In this document: positions 6,616 to 17,635 of the stretch, piece by piece
Position numbering within the stretch: position 1 is the first letter of the stretch
How the letters are laid out: the number at the start of each line of letters is the position of its first letter
Source of the DNA: Erwinia endophytica
GTDB lineage: Bacteria > Pseudomonadota > Gammaproteobacteria > Enterobacterales > Enterobacteriaceae
Assembly: GCF_009295515.1 (NCBI RefSeq)
Contig: NZ_RQVV01000054.1
Span: 1 to 64,000, forward strand
Reading direction: 5' to 3'
Length of the DNA stretch: 64,000 bases
Notes under the pieces: model-generated
The model's database searches: none
The model's input: the letters and a program-made list of their open reading frames with translations, nothing else
What the model was told of the DNA's origin: nothing
Position numbers and translations under genes: made by a program

Positions 6616-9600
6616 TTAAAAAGGTTCAAACAGTGCGCCGATTTCCTCTTCGCTGAATTTGGCGGCGACGGCCCCGTCTTCCGTCAGGATACTGTGCGCC
6701 AGACTGGCTTTTTTCTCCTGCAACGCCACGATTTTTTCTTCGATACTGCCCGCTACCACCAGTTTGTAAACGAAGACGGTTTTGTCCTGCCCAATACGGT
6801 GAGCCCGATCCGTCGCCTGGTTCTCTGCTGCCGGATTCCACCAGGGATCGTAATGGATAACCGCATCCGCCGCCGTCAGATTTAAACCCACCCCTCCCGC
6901 TTTCAGACTGATCAAAAACAGCGGAACCTCCCCGTTTTGAAAACGAGCCACCGCAGCCTGGCGGTCACGCGTTTCTCCCGTTAACATTACATAAGGAATT
7001 TTCAGCTTATCCATCGCCTCAGCTATCAGCGTTAACATCTCAGAGAACTGAGAGAACAGCAGAATTTTACGCCCTTCAGCGATCAGTTCTTTCACCATCT
7101 CTCTGAGCATATCCAGCTTAGCCGACTCGTTGACTTTCTTCGCCCCGGGCAATTTTACCAGCCGTGGGTCACAGCAGACCTGACGCAATTTAAGCAACGC
7201 ATCCAATACTACAATATGGCTGCGCGCCAGGCCTTGCTCCGCAATCGCCTCGCGAATTTTCTGCTGCATGGCCACACGCATCGCCTCATACAGATCACGC
7301 TGCGCCCCTTCCAGCCCGACACTTCTCACCATCACGTTCTTTGGCGGCAGTTCTCCGGCGACCTCATTTTTGCTGCGTCTGAGCATAAAAGGACGGATAC
7401 GCCGGGCCAGTACAGTTCTTTTGAGCTGATTACCTTCTTTTTCAACAGGCGTTCGCCAGCGCTGAGTAAACTCTTTCGCTGAACCTAAAAACCCGGGTAA
7501 CAAAAAGTCGAACTGTGACCACAGCTCGCCCAGATGATTTTCCAATGGCGTCCCCGTCAAACACAGGCGATGGCGAGCCTGAATGGCGCGGATGGCCTGC
7601 GCCGCCTGAGTACGACTGTTTTTGACATACTGCGCCTCATCGAGGATCAGCAAATGATAATCCACCGCAGCCAGTGCGTCGCGATCACGCCAGACCAGCG
7701 CATAGGTCGAAAGAATCACATCAAAATCAGCCAGTCGGTCAAAGAACGCCGTTCGCTGCGGACCATTTAACGCCAGCACGTTTAAACCGGGCGTAAAACG
7801 CGCCGCTTCATGTTGCCAGTTATACACCAGCGTGGTCGGCATCACGATCAACGCGGGTTTATCCAGTCGGCCAGCCTCTTTCTCCAGTTGAATATGCGCC
7901 AGCGTCTGGATGGTTTTTCCCAGACCCATGTCATCGGCCAGCACCCCGGATAAGTCATGTTGCCGCAGATACTGCATCCAGCTCAGCCCCTGTAACTGAT
8001 AGTCTCGCAGTTGAGCATTAAGACCGGCAGGCGCCTCAACGGGTTGTAATCCCGTCGCCTGTTGCAACCGCCGGGCCAGTGAGAGGACCGCGCTTTCACC
8101 GTTGAACTGCCATCTTCCACTGTCTTCCAGCGTGGCCAGTCTGCCGGCATCCCACGAGGAGACCCGCAGTTTATCCGACTCGCTGCCAACAATCAGATCG
8201 ACTAAATTACTCACCAGCCCTTTCAGACGCTGCGCCTTGATCAGCACTTTCTCCCGACGTTCGGTGTACAGCATGATCGCTTCGTCATCCGGGATAGCGC
8301 TGATGTCACCCAATCGCCAGCGTAAATCGCGCTTAAACAATTCGCTCAGCATTGGCACCAGGCTGACCACGCGCTGGTTAATCAGCACCCCCATTTCAAC
8401 ATCGAACCATCCCTCACTGTCCAGGGTGACGCTGCCGTCAATCTGGTCAATAACGGTGAAATTGAAACTGAAATCGGCGTCCATCTCAATCCGCCACCCC
8501 TTTGCACGCAGCTTTGGCAGCGCTTTATGGATGAACTCCAGCCACGAGCCCGGATCGTTAGGGTCGTTGACGGTGTAAAACTTTTCCGGCAACACTTTTC
8601 TCTGCGCGGGGGAATAATCCGTCAGGCGGGCCATGTTCAGTCCGGCTTTCTGCAACTGACTCAGGAAGGTTTTTTCCAGCGCTTCTGCGCGTTTCAGCAT
8701 CACTCTCTCACCTGAAGGGCTGGAAAAGCTCTTCTTCGTGCTTCCCGCTTCGACGGCGATCCCCTCGTAATCAAAGCTAAATTTTGCAAAATCGACGGCC
8801 AACTTCTCAATGATGTAATGGCGAATATTGTAATGTTCAAAATACTGTGAGCTGAGCTGCAAACAGGGAACAGGCTCGGCATCAATGTGCCGGATGGACG
8901 CTTTTTCCAGCCAGGGCGGTGCGGGTAATTCCGCCGCGCATTCTTCGAATACCTCCGCCACCCACTCCGCATCTTGCTGGCGGATAGTCGGGACAGCAAG
9001 AAAGTCCTGCAACTGGCTGAACGAAAGGTCCAGGGTTAGCGGGCCTATTTCGCCCGCGGAACGATCGAGATAACAGGGAGGATCAACGAGGATCAGCAGA
9101 TCCGCGGGCGGTTCAATCGCCAGAGAAGCCTGCAATAAATCATTTTGCAACGGCTGCCAGCCCGGTAAGGCCTGACGCACAGCCCCTGTCTTAAGCCAGA
9201 TAACTTCCGTGACTGGCGTTAAAATATCCTCCGGCATCACCACGCAACGGTCGGTCGCCAGGATTTTATCAAGGATGCGGGCGCCGTTTTTTCCCTGTAG
9301 CGGATAACTGGCGTAATTCACATATCCGGCCGTGCTTAACAACATTTGCAGGATAATCAGGTCATCATCAGTGATAAACGCCGGTCGTCTGGTCACCGCA
9401 GCCCTGGCATTACTCCACTCGCTGTCAAATTCACCGATGTCGCCCTGCTTATTCAGTTTAGCCTTCAGAAAACGCACCTCCACCCCATCTTGGTAAGGGG
9501 CCTCCGCCAGACCATAAACCAGTGCATGCGTCGGTCGCTTCGTCGCTTTGGCCTGCCTGCCGCGCTGCTGTCGAAAACGCTCAGCCCACTCCACCAGGGC

Positions 9601-9909
9601 ATAATTGATGCCGCCCTGCGTCATCTCCGCAGCTCTGGCAAGCCAGGTCAGCGCCAACGCCGCCGCATGTTTACACTGCCACTGCACCGGGCAGGAACAC
9701 TGCCCGGAAAGCGTGAGACCGCCGTACATCGACGTAACGTGAACATACACCTGATAATTCTGCCTGGCCGTGCCTTTGACTGTACCGCTGATCCATGTAC
9801 GTTCCGTCACCATCTTGCTGAAGGCACCGATATAGGGTTGTGCTTTCACCACCGTCTTACTGCCAAAATCACGCGTGACATCGGCAGAAGTAAACTCCCA
9901 GGGTTTCAT
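6616..9909 (-). CDS. SWIM/SNF2-family DEAD/DEAH-box helicase (long paralogue)
   Basis: This 1097-aa Swi2/Snf2-type ATPase begins with a SWIM zinc finger (CSCPVQWQCKH, about residues 71-81). About 500 residues without motifs I recognise follow. The helicase core then has DDMGLGKT (Walker A, near 660), DEAQ (near 757), LTGTPLENHLGELW, a C-terminal helicase domain with SQFSEMLTLI, KAGGVGLNLTAAD, and motif VI ATDRAHRIGQ (near 1040). Such proteins translocate on double-stranded DNA and remodel nucleoprotein complexes; the client of this one is unknown. I chose the ATG at 9909, with AAGGA ten bases upstream, over a TTG three codons earlier. A shorter paralogue lies at 32659-35235. No E. coli orthologue comes to mind, and it interrupts the E. 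coli-like order, which suggests acquisition in this lineage. Confidence 0.9.
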   Translation of the reverse strand: MKPWEFTSADVTRDFGSKTVVKAQPYIGAFSKMVTERTWISGTVKGTARQNYQVYVHVTSMYGGLTLSGQCSCPVQWQCKHAAALALTWLARAAEMTQGGINYALVEWAERFRQQRGRQAKATKRPTHALVYGLAEAPYQDGVEVRFLKAKLNKQGDIGEFDSEWSNARAAVTRRPAFITDDDLIILQMLLSTAGYVNYASYPLQGKNGARILDKILATDRCVVMPEDILTPVTEVIWLKTGAVRQALPGWQPLQNDLLQASLAIEPPADLLILVDPPCYLDRSAGEIGPLTLDLSFSQLQDFLAVPTIRQQDAEWVAEVFEECAAELPAPPWLEKASIRHIDAEPVPCLQLSSQYFEHYNIRHYIIEKLAVDFAKFSFDYEGIAVEAGSTKKSFSSPSGERVMLKRAEALEKTFLSQLQKAGLNMARLTDYSPAQRKVLPEKFYTVNDPNDPGSWLEFIHKALPKLRAKGWRIEMDADFSFNFTVIDQIDGSVTLDSEGWFDVEMGVLINQRVVSLVPMLSELFKRDLRWRLGDISAIPDDEAIMLYTERREKVLIKAQRLKGLVSNLVDLIVGSESDKLRVSSWDAGRLATLEDSGRWQFNGESAVLSLARRLQQATGLQPVEAPAGLNAQLRDYQLQGLSWMQYLRQHDLSGVLADDMGLGKTIQTLAHIQLEKEAGRLDKPALIVMPTTLVYNWQHEAARFTPGLNVLALNGPQRTAFFDRLADFDVILSTYALVWRDRDALAAVDYHLLILDEAQYVKNSRTQAAQAIRAIQARHRLCLTGTPLENHLGELWSQFDFLLPGFLGSAKEFTQRWRTPVEKEGNQLKRTVLARRIRPFMLRRSKNEVAGELPPKNVMVRSVGLEGAQRDLYEAMRVAMQQKIREAIAEQGLARSHIVVLDALLKLRQVCCDPRLVKLPGAKKVNESAKLDMLREMVKELIAEGRKILLFSQFSEMLTLIAEAMDKLKIPYVMLTGETRDRQAAVARFQNGEVPLFLISLKAGGVGLNLTAADAVIHYDPWWNPAAENQATDRAHRIGQDKTVFVYKLVVAGSIEEKIVALQEKKASLAHSILTEDGAVAAKFSEEEIGALFEPF

Positions 9910-10206
9910 TGGCTCCAAATCCTTTCACTGGCTTGTCCAGGAACCACTGTCATAGTGATTCATTTTATTACCCGTCCACCATCAATTTAACGTCCGCCGC
10001 CCTGATTGGCGAGTCGAATCGCACTGCAACAAACCGCGTCCGGCAACTGACGCTGGCAGTAACTGGCGTTTGTGGCCTGAAAGATAACGGCTATCGCGTG
10101 TCCTGGTGCACTCCGAAAAAGACGCCGCCGCCTCGCGGAACGCAGCCAGGGGCTGCTAGTATTACAAGATCCATTACTTTTTCACCGACTTACGGGGATA
10201 AGACAC
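9910..10206. other. Divergent intergenic region, SNF2 helicase / yjgR
   Basis: About 300 bases separate two diverging genes. It should contain both promoters, but I see no clear boxes, tRNA or strong terminator. GGGGATAAG before the yjgR ATG is its likely ribosome site. Confidence 0.4.
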
Positions 10207-11715
10207 ATGACCGAGCCACTGCTCATCGCGCAAACGACGGATATCGCGCTGCACCTCCTGCCAGGAATGGCCAACCGTCACGGTTTGATTACCGGAGCCA
10301 CCGGAACCGGCAAAACCGTGACACTGCAAAAGCTGGCTGAGCGGTTTTCAAATATCGGCGTGCCGGTGTTTATGGCCGATGTGAAAGGCGATCTGACCGG
10401 TATCGCCAAAGAAGGCAGTGCTTCCGACACGTTGCTGACCCGTCTGGCGAAAATGGGTGTCACTGACTGGTCGCCACAGAGTAATCCGGTGGTGCTGTGG
10501 GATATTTTCGGTGAAAAAGGCCATCCCATCCGCGCCACCGTTTCGGATCTGGGACCACTGCTGTTGGCCCGTCTACTTGATCTGAATGAAGTACAAAGTG
10601 GCGTACTGCAGATAATTTTCCGCGTGGCTGACGATCAGGGCTTACTGCTACTGGATCTTAAAGATCTGCGCGCCATGACGCAGTATATCGGCGACAACGC
10701 CAAATCTTTCCAGACCCAGTATGGCAATATCAACAGCGCCTCGGTCGGCGCAATCCAGCGCGGCCTGCTGTCGCTGGAGCAACAGAGCGCCGAATACTTT
10801 TTTGGCGAACCGATGCTGGACATCAAAGACTGGATGCGTACCGACAGCTCGGGTAAAGGCGTTATCAATATCCTCGCGGCGGAAAAACTGTACCAAACCC
10901 CCAAACTCTACGCCACCAGCCTGCTGTGGATGCTCTCTGAGCTCTATGAGCAGCTACCGGAAGCCGGCGATCTGGAAAAGCCGAAGCTGGTGTTCTTCTT
11001 CGACGAAGCGCATCTGCTGTTCAGCGATGCACCGCAGGTGCTACTGGATAAAATCGAGCAGGTTATTCGCCTGATCCGATCCAAAGCGGTCGGGGTGTAT
11101 TTTGTCTCACAGAATCCGGCGGATATCCCTGACTCGGTGCTCGGCCAGTTGGGTAACCGTGTGCAGCACGCCTTACGCGCTTTTACGCCGAAAGATCAGA
11201 AAGCGGTGAAAGTCGCCGCGCAAACCATGCGCGCCAATCCAGCGTTTGATACTGTCACCGCCATTCAGGAACTGGGCACGGGTGAAGCCTTGATCTCCTT
11301 TCTCGATGAAAAAGGCAGTCCTTCGGTCGTGGAACGCGCCATGGTGATTGCGCCATGTTCACGCATGGGGCCGGTGACCGATGATGAGCGGAATGGCCTG
11401 ATCAACCACTCTCCGCTCTCTGGCAAATATGAGGAAGCGGTGGATCGCGAATCCGCCTTTGAAATGCTCAGCAAAAGGGCGCAGGGAGCCAGCGAAGAAG
11501 CCAGTGCACCGCCGGTCAAAGGCAATAATAATGCCGCGGGGGATGACGACGGCATCCTCGGCGACCTGAGAGATATTCTGTTTGGTACCACCGGTCCACG
11601 TGGCGGCAAGCATGACGGCGTGCTACAAACTGTGGCCAAAAGCGCGGCGCGGCAGATAACCAACCAGATTATCCGTGGCCTGCTGGGCAATATTAAGGGC
11701 GGGCGCCAAAACTAA
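10207..11715 (+). CDS. yjgR: HerA-like DUF853 ATPase YjgR
   Basis: This 502-aa FtsK/HerA-superfamily P-loop ATPase has a Walker A GATGTGKT at residues 30-37, Walker B VFFFDEAH near 262-270 and a conserved SQNPADIP sensor region. Length and sequence match E. coli YjgR, annotated as DUF853. The family resembles DNA-pumping HerA ATPases, but the cellular role is not established. A low-complexity patch ([10 protein letters not shown]) precedes a basic C-terminus. The gene has its own upstream region and keeps an E. coli-like position near leuX and lptFG. Confidence 0.9.
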   Translation: MTEPLLIAQTTDIALHLLPGMANRHGLITGATGTGKTVTLQKLAERFSNIGVPVFMADVKGDLTGIAKEGSASDTLLTRLAKMGVTDWSPQSNPVVLWDIFGEKGHPIRATVSDLGPLLLARLLDLNEVQSGVLQIIFRVADDQGLLLLDLKDLRAMTQYIGDNAKSFQTQYGNINSASVGAIQRGLLSLEQQSAEYFFGEPMLDIKDWMRTDSSGKGVINILAAEKLYQTPKLYATSLLWMLSELYEQLPEAGDLEKPKLVFFFDEAHLLFSDAPQVLLDKIEQVIRLIRSKAVGVYFVSQNPADIPDSVLGQLGNRVQHALRAFTPKDQKAVKVAAQTMRANPAFDTVTAIQELGTGEALISFLDEKGSPSVVERAMVIAPCSRMGPVTDDERNGLINHSPLSGKYEEAVDRESAFEMLSKRAQGASEEASAPPVKGNNNAAGDDDGILGDLRDILFGTTGPRGGKHDGVLQTVAKSAARQITNQIIRGLLGNIKGGRQN

Positions 11716-11881
11716 TCTGCTATTAATAAACGTCATCCGTCGCCAGCCCATGCAGCAGAAAACCGCGAAAAGTGTTTTTGCACCATCGCGATGAACGCCT
11801 CTGCAGCGTGATGTCGCCAGGGACAGGCGCATCATGAGGAATAGCAGCCAATACGTCCGTCACGTGAAGGATAGCAGGTCA

Positions 11882-13171
11882 ATGGATAAAGAAACTGAAC
11901 TTCGGCAGGCCAAACGTCTGCCGCTACTGCTGCTCTGCGGTGCGGCACTGGTCTTTATCGCCACCATACTTTATCCGTTGTGGTGGCCAGCCAATACCTT
12001 GATCAGTGCGTTAAAGTCGGTATCGGAAGCCTCAATGGTTGGCGCGTTAGCCGACTGGTTTGCGGTCAGCGCCCTGTTTCGCCGGGTGCCGATCCCGCTG
12101 GTTGGCCGCCATACCGCGATTATTCCCCGCAACAAAGATCGCATCGCTGAGAACCTGGCTCTGTTCGTACAGGATAAATTCCTCACTACCGAAGCGCTGC
12201 TGGCGCTGATCCGCCGCCATGATCCGGCGAAGATCATCGCTGGCTGGCTGAGCACGCCAGCCAATGCGGCCAGGCTCAGCGGTTATCTGCTGAAAATCAT
12301 CCGTGGTTTTCTTGATCTGGCAGATGATCAGCGCATCCAGGCGTTTATGCGTCGCGCTATCCACCAGGCCATCGATAAGGTTGATTTATCGCAATCGGCA
12401 GCCATGGTGCTGGAAAGCCTGACCAAAAATAACCGTCATCAGGCGCTGCTGGATGATGCCATCACTCAGTTGCTGCATCTGGTCAACAAACCCGGCACCC
12501 ACGAATTTATCGCCCGGCAGGTGATCCGCTGGCTGAAGCGCGAGCATCCCATCAAGGAAAAAATGCTGCCGACCGACTGGGTCGGCGAAAAAAGCGCCGA
12601 GCTGGCGACCAACGCGGTGAAGTCGATCCTCAACGATATTGAACAAGACGGGACACATGAGCTGCGACACGGCTTTAATCGCGCGGTACAGCGGCTGATC
12701 AACCAGTTACGTGAAGATCCCGCCATGCAGCTAAAAGCGCAGGAGATCAAAGATTATCTCAAGCAGGATGACACGCTGAATAGCTATATTGGTCAGTTGT
12801 GGGGCGATCTGCGCGGCTGGCTGAAAGAGGATCTGGCTAAGGAAGACTCGCGACTGCATACCAAAATGAGTGCAGCCGGACTGTGGCTGGGGGAAACACT
12901 GATGCAGGATACACCACTGCGCGCCTCGCTGAATCAGCATCTGGAAGAGGCCGCCGCCAGCACTGCGCCAGAGTTCGCCACCTTCCTCAGCCGCCATATC
13001 AGCGATACGGTGAAAAGCTGGGATGCAGGCGATATGTCGCATCAGGTCGAGCTGAATATTGGCAAAGACCTGCAACGGATCCGCCTCAACGGAACCGTCG
13101 TGGGCGGCGTTATCGGGCTGATGTTGTATTTACTGTCGCTGCTGCCGCAGGTAATGACGCTCTGGGGATAA
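11882..13171 (+). CDS. yjiN: DUF445 inner-membrane protein YjiN
   Basis: This 429-aa DUF445 protein has an N-terminal hydrophobic segment ([18 protein letters not shown]), then the conserved [19 protein letters not shown] and [16 protein letters not shown] blocks. After a long amphipathic helical middle, a second membrane span ([16 protein letters not shown]) lies near the C-terminus. The start is MDKETEL, matching the E. coli form, rather than an in-frame ATG 16 codons upstream. Function is unknown; topology suggests an inner-membrane protein with a large soluble domain. Confidence 0.88.
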   Translation: MDKETELRQAKRLPLLLLCGAALVFIATILYPLWWPANTLISALKSVSEASMVGALADWFAVSALFRRVPIPLVGRHTAIIPRNKDRIAENLALFVQDKFLTTEALLALIRRHDPAKIIAGWLSTPANAARLSGYLLKIIRGFLDLADDQRIQAFMRRAIHQAIDKVDLSQSAAMVLESLTKNNRHQALLDDAITQLLHLVNKPGTHEFIARQVIRWLKREHPIKEKMLPTDWVGEKSAELATNAVKSILNDIEQDGTHELRHGFNRAVQRLINQLREDPAMQLKAQEIKDYLKQDDTLNSYIGQLWGDLRGWLKEDLAKEDSRLHTKMSAAGLWLGETLMQDTPLRASLNQHLEEAAASTAPEFATFLSRHISDTVKSWDAGDMSHQVELNIGKDLQRIRLNGTVVGGVIGLMLYLLSLLPQVMTLWG

Positions 13172-13196
13172 ATGCCGGAGTCACTCCGGCACACAC

Positions 13197-14273
13197 TTAA
13201 CGCCGCTTCAGCAACATATACACGCTGATGGCAAAGAACGCGGCACTGGGCAACAGCGCCCCCAATATCGGCGGAATGTTATAAACCAGACTTAACGGAC
13301 CAAAAATCTGATCCAGCACATAGAACAGGAAACCAAAGCTGATCCCGGTTAGCACACGCATTCCCATCGACACGCTACGCAGCGGCCCAAAAATAAACGA
13401 TAGCGCCATCAACATCATTACCGCCACCGACAACGGCTGGAAGATTTTGCTCCACATATTGAGTTGATAGCGGCCTGAAACCTGACCACTCTGCTTGAGA
13501 TATTTTATGTAATTGTTCAGGCCTCTGATCGACAGAGCGTCGGGATCCAACGCCACCACCCCCAGTTTGTCCGGCGTCAGCGACGTCTTCCACTCGCCGG
13601 TCAACGTCTGACTGCCAGTTATCTGTTTAGGGTCGGTCAGTACGGATTCATCCACCTCTGACAACTCCCACAACTTCTTATCCGCGTTATACGTTGCCGA
13701 AGCCGCATAACGTACCGATTGCAGGCGCCGTTCCTTATTAAAACTGTAGATGCTGATACCACCCAAATCGGTGTTGTCCTTCAGCCGTTCGATATAGATA
13801 AAATCATCGCCGTCCTTCGCCCACAAACCGTTTTGCGTGGAAAGCAACGATTCGCCCACCAGTTGCTGCGCACGATAATTACGCGCCATCTGCTCACCCT
13901 GCGGCGCAACAAACTCACCGATGATCATGGTCAGCAACACCAATGGGATCGCGGTTTTCATTACCGAGGCGGCGATCTGCATACGCGTAAAACCGGAAGC
14001 CTGCATTACCACCAGCTCACTACGCTGAGCCAACATCCCCAATCCTAATAAAGCCCCTAACAGCGCGGCCATCGGGAAGAAGATTTCAATATCTTTCGGC
14101 ACACTGAGGATAGTGTACAGCCCGGCGCCCATGGCCGTGTAAGCCCCCTGGCCCGTTCTGCGCAACTGGTCGACAAACTTGATGATGCCGGACAGCGACA
14201 CCAGCATAAACAGCGTCGCCATGATGGTGTTAAAAATGGTTTTACCGATGTATCTGTCGAGTACGCCAAACAT
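13197..14273 (-). CDS. lptG: LPS export ABC transporter permease LptG
   Basis: This 358-aa inner-membrane permease starts MFGVLDRYIGKTIF. It has six predicted membrane spans and a periplasmic beta-jellyroll insert between spans 3 and 4. With LptF and the ATPase LptB it extracts lipopolysaccharide from the inner membrane and passes it to LptC/LptA. The coupling region QASGFTRMQ faces LptB. Its ATG overlaps the lptF stop by one base (TGATG), so the two are translationally coupled. Length is close to the 360 aa of E. coli LptG. Confidence 0.95.
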   Translation of the reverse strand: MFGVLDRYIGKTIFNTIMATLFMLVSLSGIIKFVDQLRRTGQGAYTAMGAGLYTILSVPKDIEIFFPMAALLGALLGLGMLAQRSELVVMQASGFTRMQIAASVMKTAIPLVLLTMIIGEFVAPQGEQMARNYRAQQLVGESLLSTQNGLWAKDGDDFIYIERLKDNTDLGGISIYSFNKERRLQSVRYAASATYNADKKLWELSEVDESVLTDPKQITGSQTLTGEWKTSLTPDKLGVVALDPDALSIRGLNNYIKYLKQSGQVSGRYQLNMWSKIFQPLSVAVMMLMALSFIFGPLRSVSMGMRVLTGISFGFLFYVLDQIFGPLSLVYNIPPILGALLPSAAFFAISVYMLLKRR

Positions 14274-15373
14274 CAGACGACCCCTCCTTTGCGAAAGCGA
14301 GCGCGGATCCGTCGCATCGGCACGATATCCCACAGGTTCAGCATCACCGCCAGCACCAGATAAACAATATTCATCCCCCACATCCAGATGGCCGGGTCGA
14401 TACGGCCTTTCGCGCCACTGGAACGAAACGAACTTTGCAGCAGGAAGAAGATCAGATACAGCAACATAGCCGGCAGCATTGACAGCACTCGGCCCTGACG
14501 CGGGTTCACCACGCTGAGCGGCACCACCATCAACGCCATGACCAGCACCGAGAAGATGAGCGTCAAACGCCAGTGTAACTCGCTGCGAAAATCCGCTTTG
14601 CTGGAATGAATCAACGTATTGAAATCCATCTGCTCAGCATCGTTCGGGTCCAGCACCACTTCCTGATGACCAATGATCGCCTGATAATTTTCAAAGTCCG
14701 TGATACGGAAATCGCGCAGCATCGCCGTCCCTTCAAAGCGAGTGCCTTTATCCAGGGTCACCACCTGAGAACCGTCCGCCCGCTGAGTCATATGGCCTTT
14801 GTCCGCCAACACCACTGACGGACGGGCATTGCCTTTTGTCCGCAGTTGCGCCAGGAAGACATTGCCAAAATTATTGCCTTTGACGTTTTCAATAAACATC
14901 ACCGACTGCCCATCGCCAGACTGCTGGAACTGTCCTGCCGCCAGCGCCGCCGCCCCAGGGTTAGCTTTAGCATTTTTGGTGACCTCGTTCTGATAACGCG
15001 CCGACCACGGGCCCAGCCAGGCGACATTTGCTGCCGCCGCCATAGCGGTAAACAGCATCAGCACCATCGCCGCCTTCACCAACACCGCTTTACTTAAGCC
15101 GCAGGCATGCATTACGGTGATTTCACTCTCGGTGTATAACCGACTAAGCGTCATCAAAATCGCTAAAAACAGACTGAGCGGCAGGATTAGCTGCGCCATC
15201 TCCGAAAAACCCAGCCCCAATAATGTCAGAACTAAATTTGTTGGAATCTCACCATCCGCTGCCGCACCTAATATCCTGACTAACTTCTGACAAAAAAAGA
15301 TCAGCAGCAGGATGAAGAGGATAGCCAGCTGGCTTTTGAGCATTTCCCGAACCAGATATCTAATGATGATCAC
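14273..15373 (-). CDS. lptF: LPS export ABC transporter permease LptF
   Basis: This 366-aa protein has the same length as E. coli LptF. It starts with GTG (VIIIRYLVRE, matching the E. coli N-terminus) rather than at the longer in-frame ATG upstream. Features include the N-terminal span FILLLIFFCQKLVRI, the coupling helix ESEITVMHACGLSK and a central periplasmic beta-jellyroll domain. It is the heterodimer partner of LptG in lipopolysaccharide transport. It diverges from pepA, as in E. coli. Confidence 0.95.
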   Translation of the reverse strand: MIIIRYLVREMLKSQLAILFILLLIFFCQKLVRILGAAADGEIPTNLVLTLLGLGFSEMAQLILPLSLFLAILMTLSRLYTESEITVMHACGLSKAVLVKAAMVLMLFTAMAAAANVAWLGPWSARYQNEVTKNAKANPGAAALAAGQFQQSGDGQSVMFIENVKGNNFGNVFLAQLRTKGNARPSVVLADKGHMTQRADGSQVVTLDKGTRFEGTAMLRDFRITDFENYQAIIGHQEVVLDPNDAEQMDFNTLIHSSKADFRSELHWRLTLIFSVLVMALMVVPLSVVNPRQGRVLSMLPAMLLYLIFFLLQSSFRSSGAKGRIDPAIWMWGMNIVYLVLAVMLNLWDIVPMRRIRARFRKGGVV

Positions 15374-17171
<1,798 letters not shown>

Positions 17172-17174
17172 GCG

Positions 17175-17630
17175 ATGAAAAACGCCACCTTCTATCTGCT
17201 GGAAAACGCGACTCCGGTTGACGGGATCAGCGCGCTTGAGGCGCTGGTATGCCAGTTAACCGCGATGCGCTGGCGTGACGGTGCGCGCGTGCTGGTCGCC
17301 TGTGAGGACGAAGCGCAGGCTATTCGTCTGGATGAAGCGCTATGGCAGCGCCCCGCCAGCGCTTTTGTGCCGCACAATCTGGCGGGCGAAGGGCCGAAAT
17401 ACGGCGCGCCGGTGGAACTGGCCTGGCCACAGCGCAGAGGCAATGCTCCGCGAGATCTGCTGATCAACCTGTTGCCGCAGGTTGCAGACTTTGCCTCTGC
17501 TTTCCATGAAGTGATAGACTTCGTGCCTTATGAAGAATCTTTGAAACAGCTGGCGCGCGACCGCTACAAAGCGTATCGCCGCGTTGGATTCCACTTGAAT
17601 ACGGCAACGCCGACGCCCCCAACGACATAG
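17175..17630 (+). CDS. holC: DNA polymerase III subunit chi
   Basis: This 151-aa protein is close to the 147 aa of E. coli HolC. It carries conserved blocks [33 protein letters not shown] and VDFVPYEE. Chi binds psi (HolD) in the clamp-loader complex and contacts SSB, helping primer hand-off and lagging-strand synthesis. It lies between pepA and valS with very short spacers, the conserved enterobacterial arrangement. Confidence 0.95.
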   Translation: MKNATFYLLENATPVDGISALEALVCQLTAMRWRDGARVLVACEDEAQAIRLDEALWQRPASAFVPHNLAGEGPKYGAPVELAWPQRRGNAPRDLLINLLPQVADFASAFHEVIDFVPYEESLKQLARDRYKAYRRVGFHLNTATPTPPTT

Positions 17631-17635
17631 CAAAA

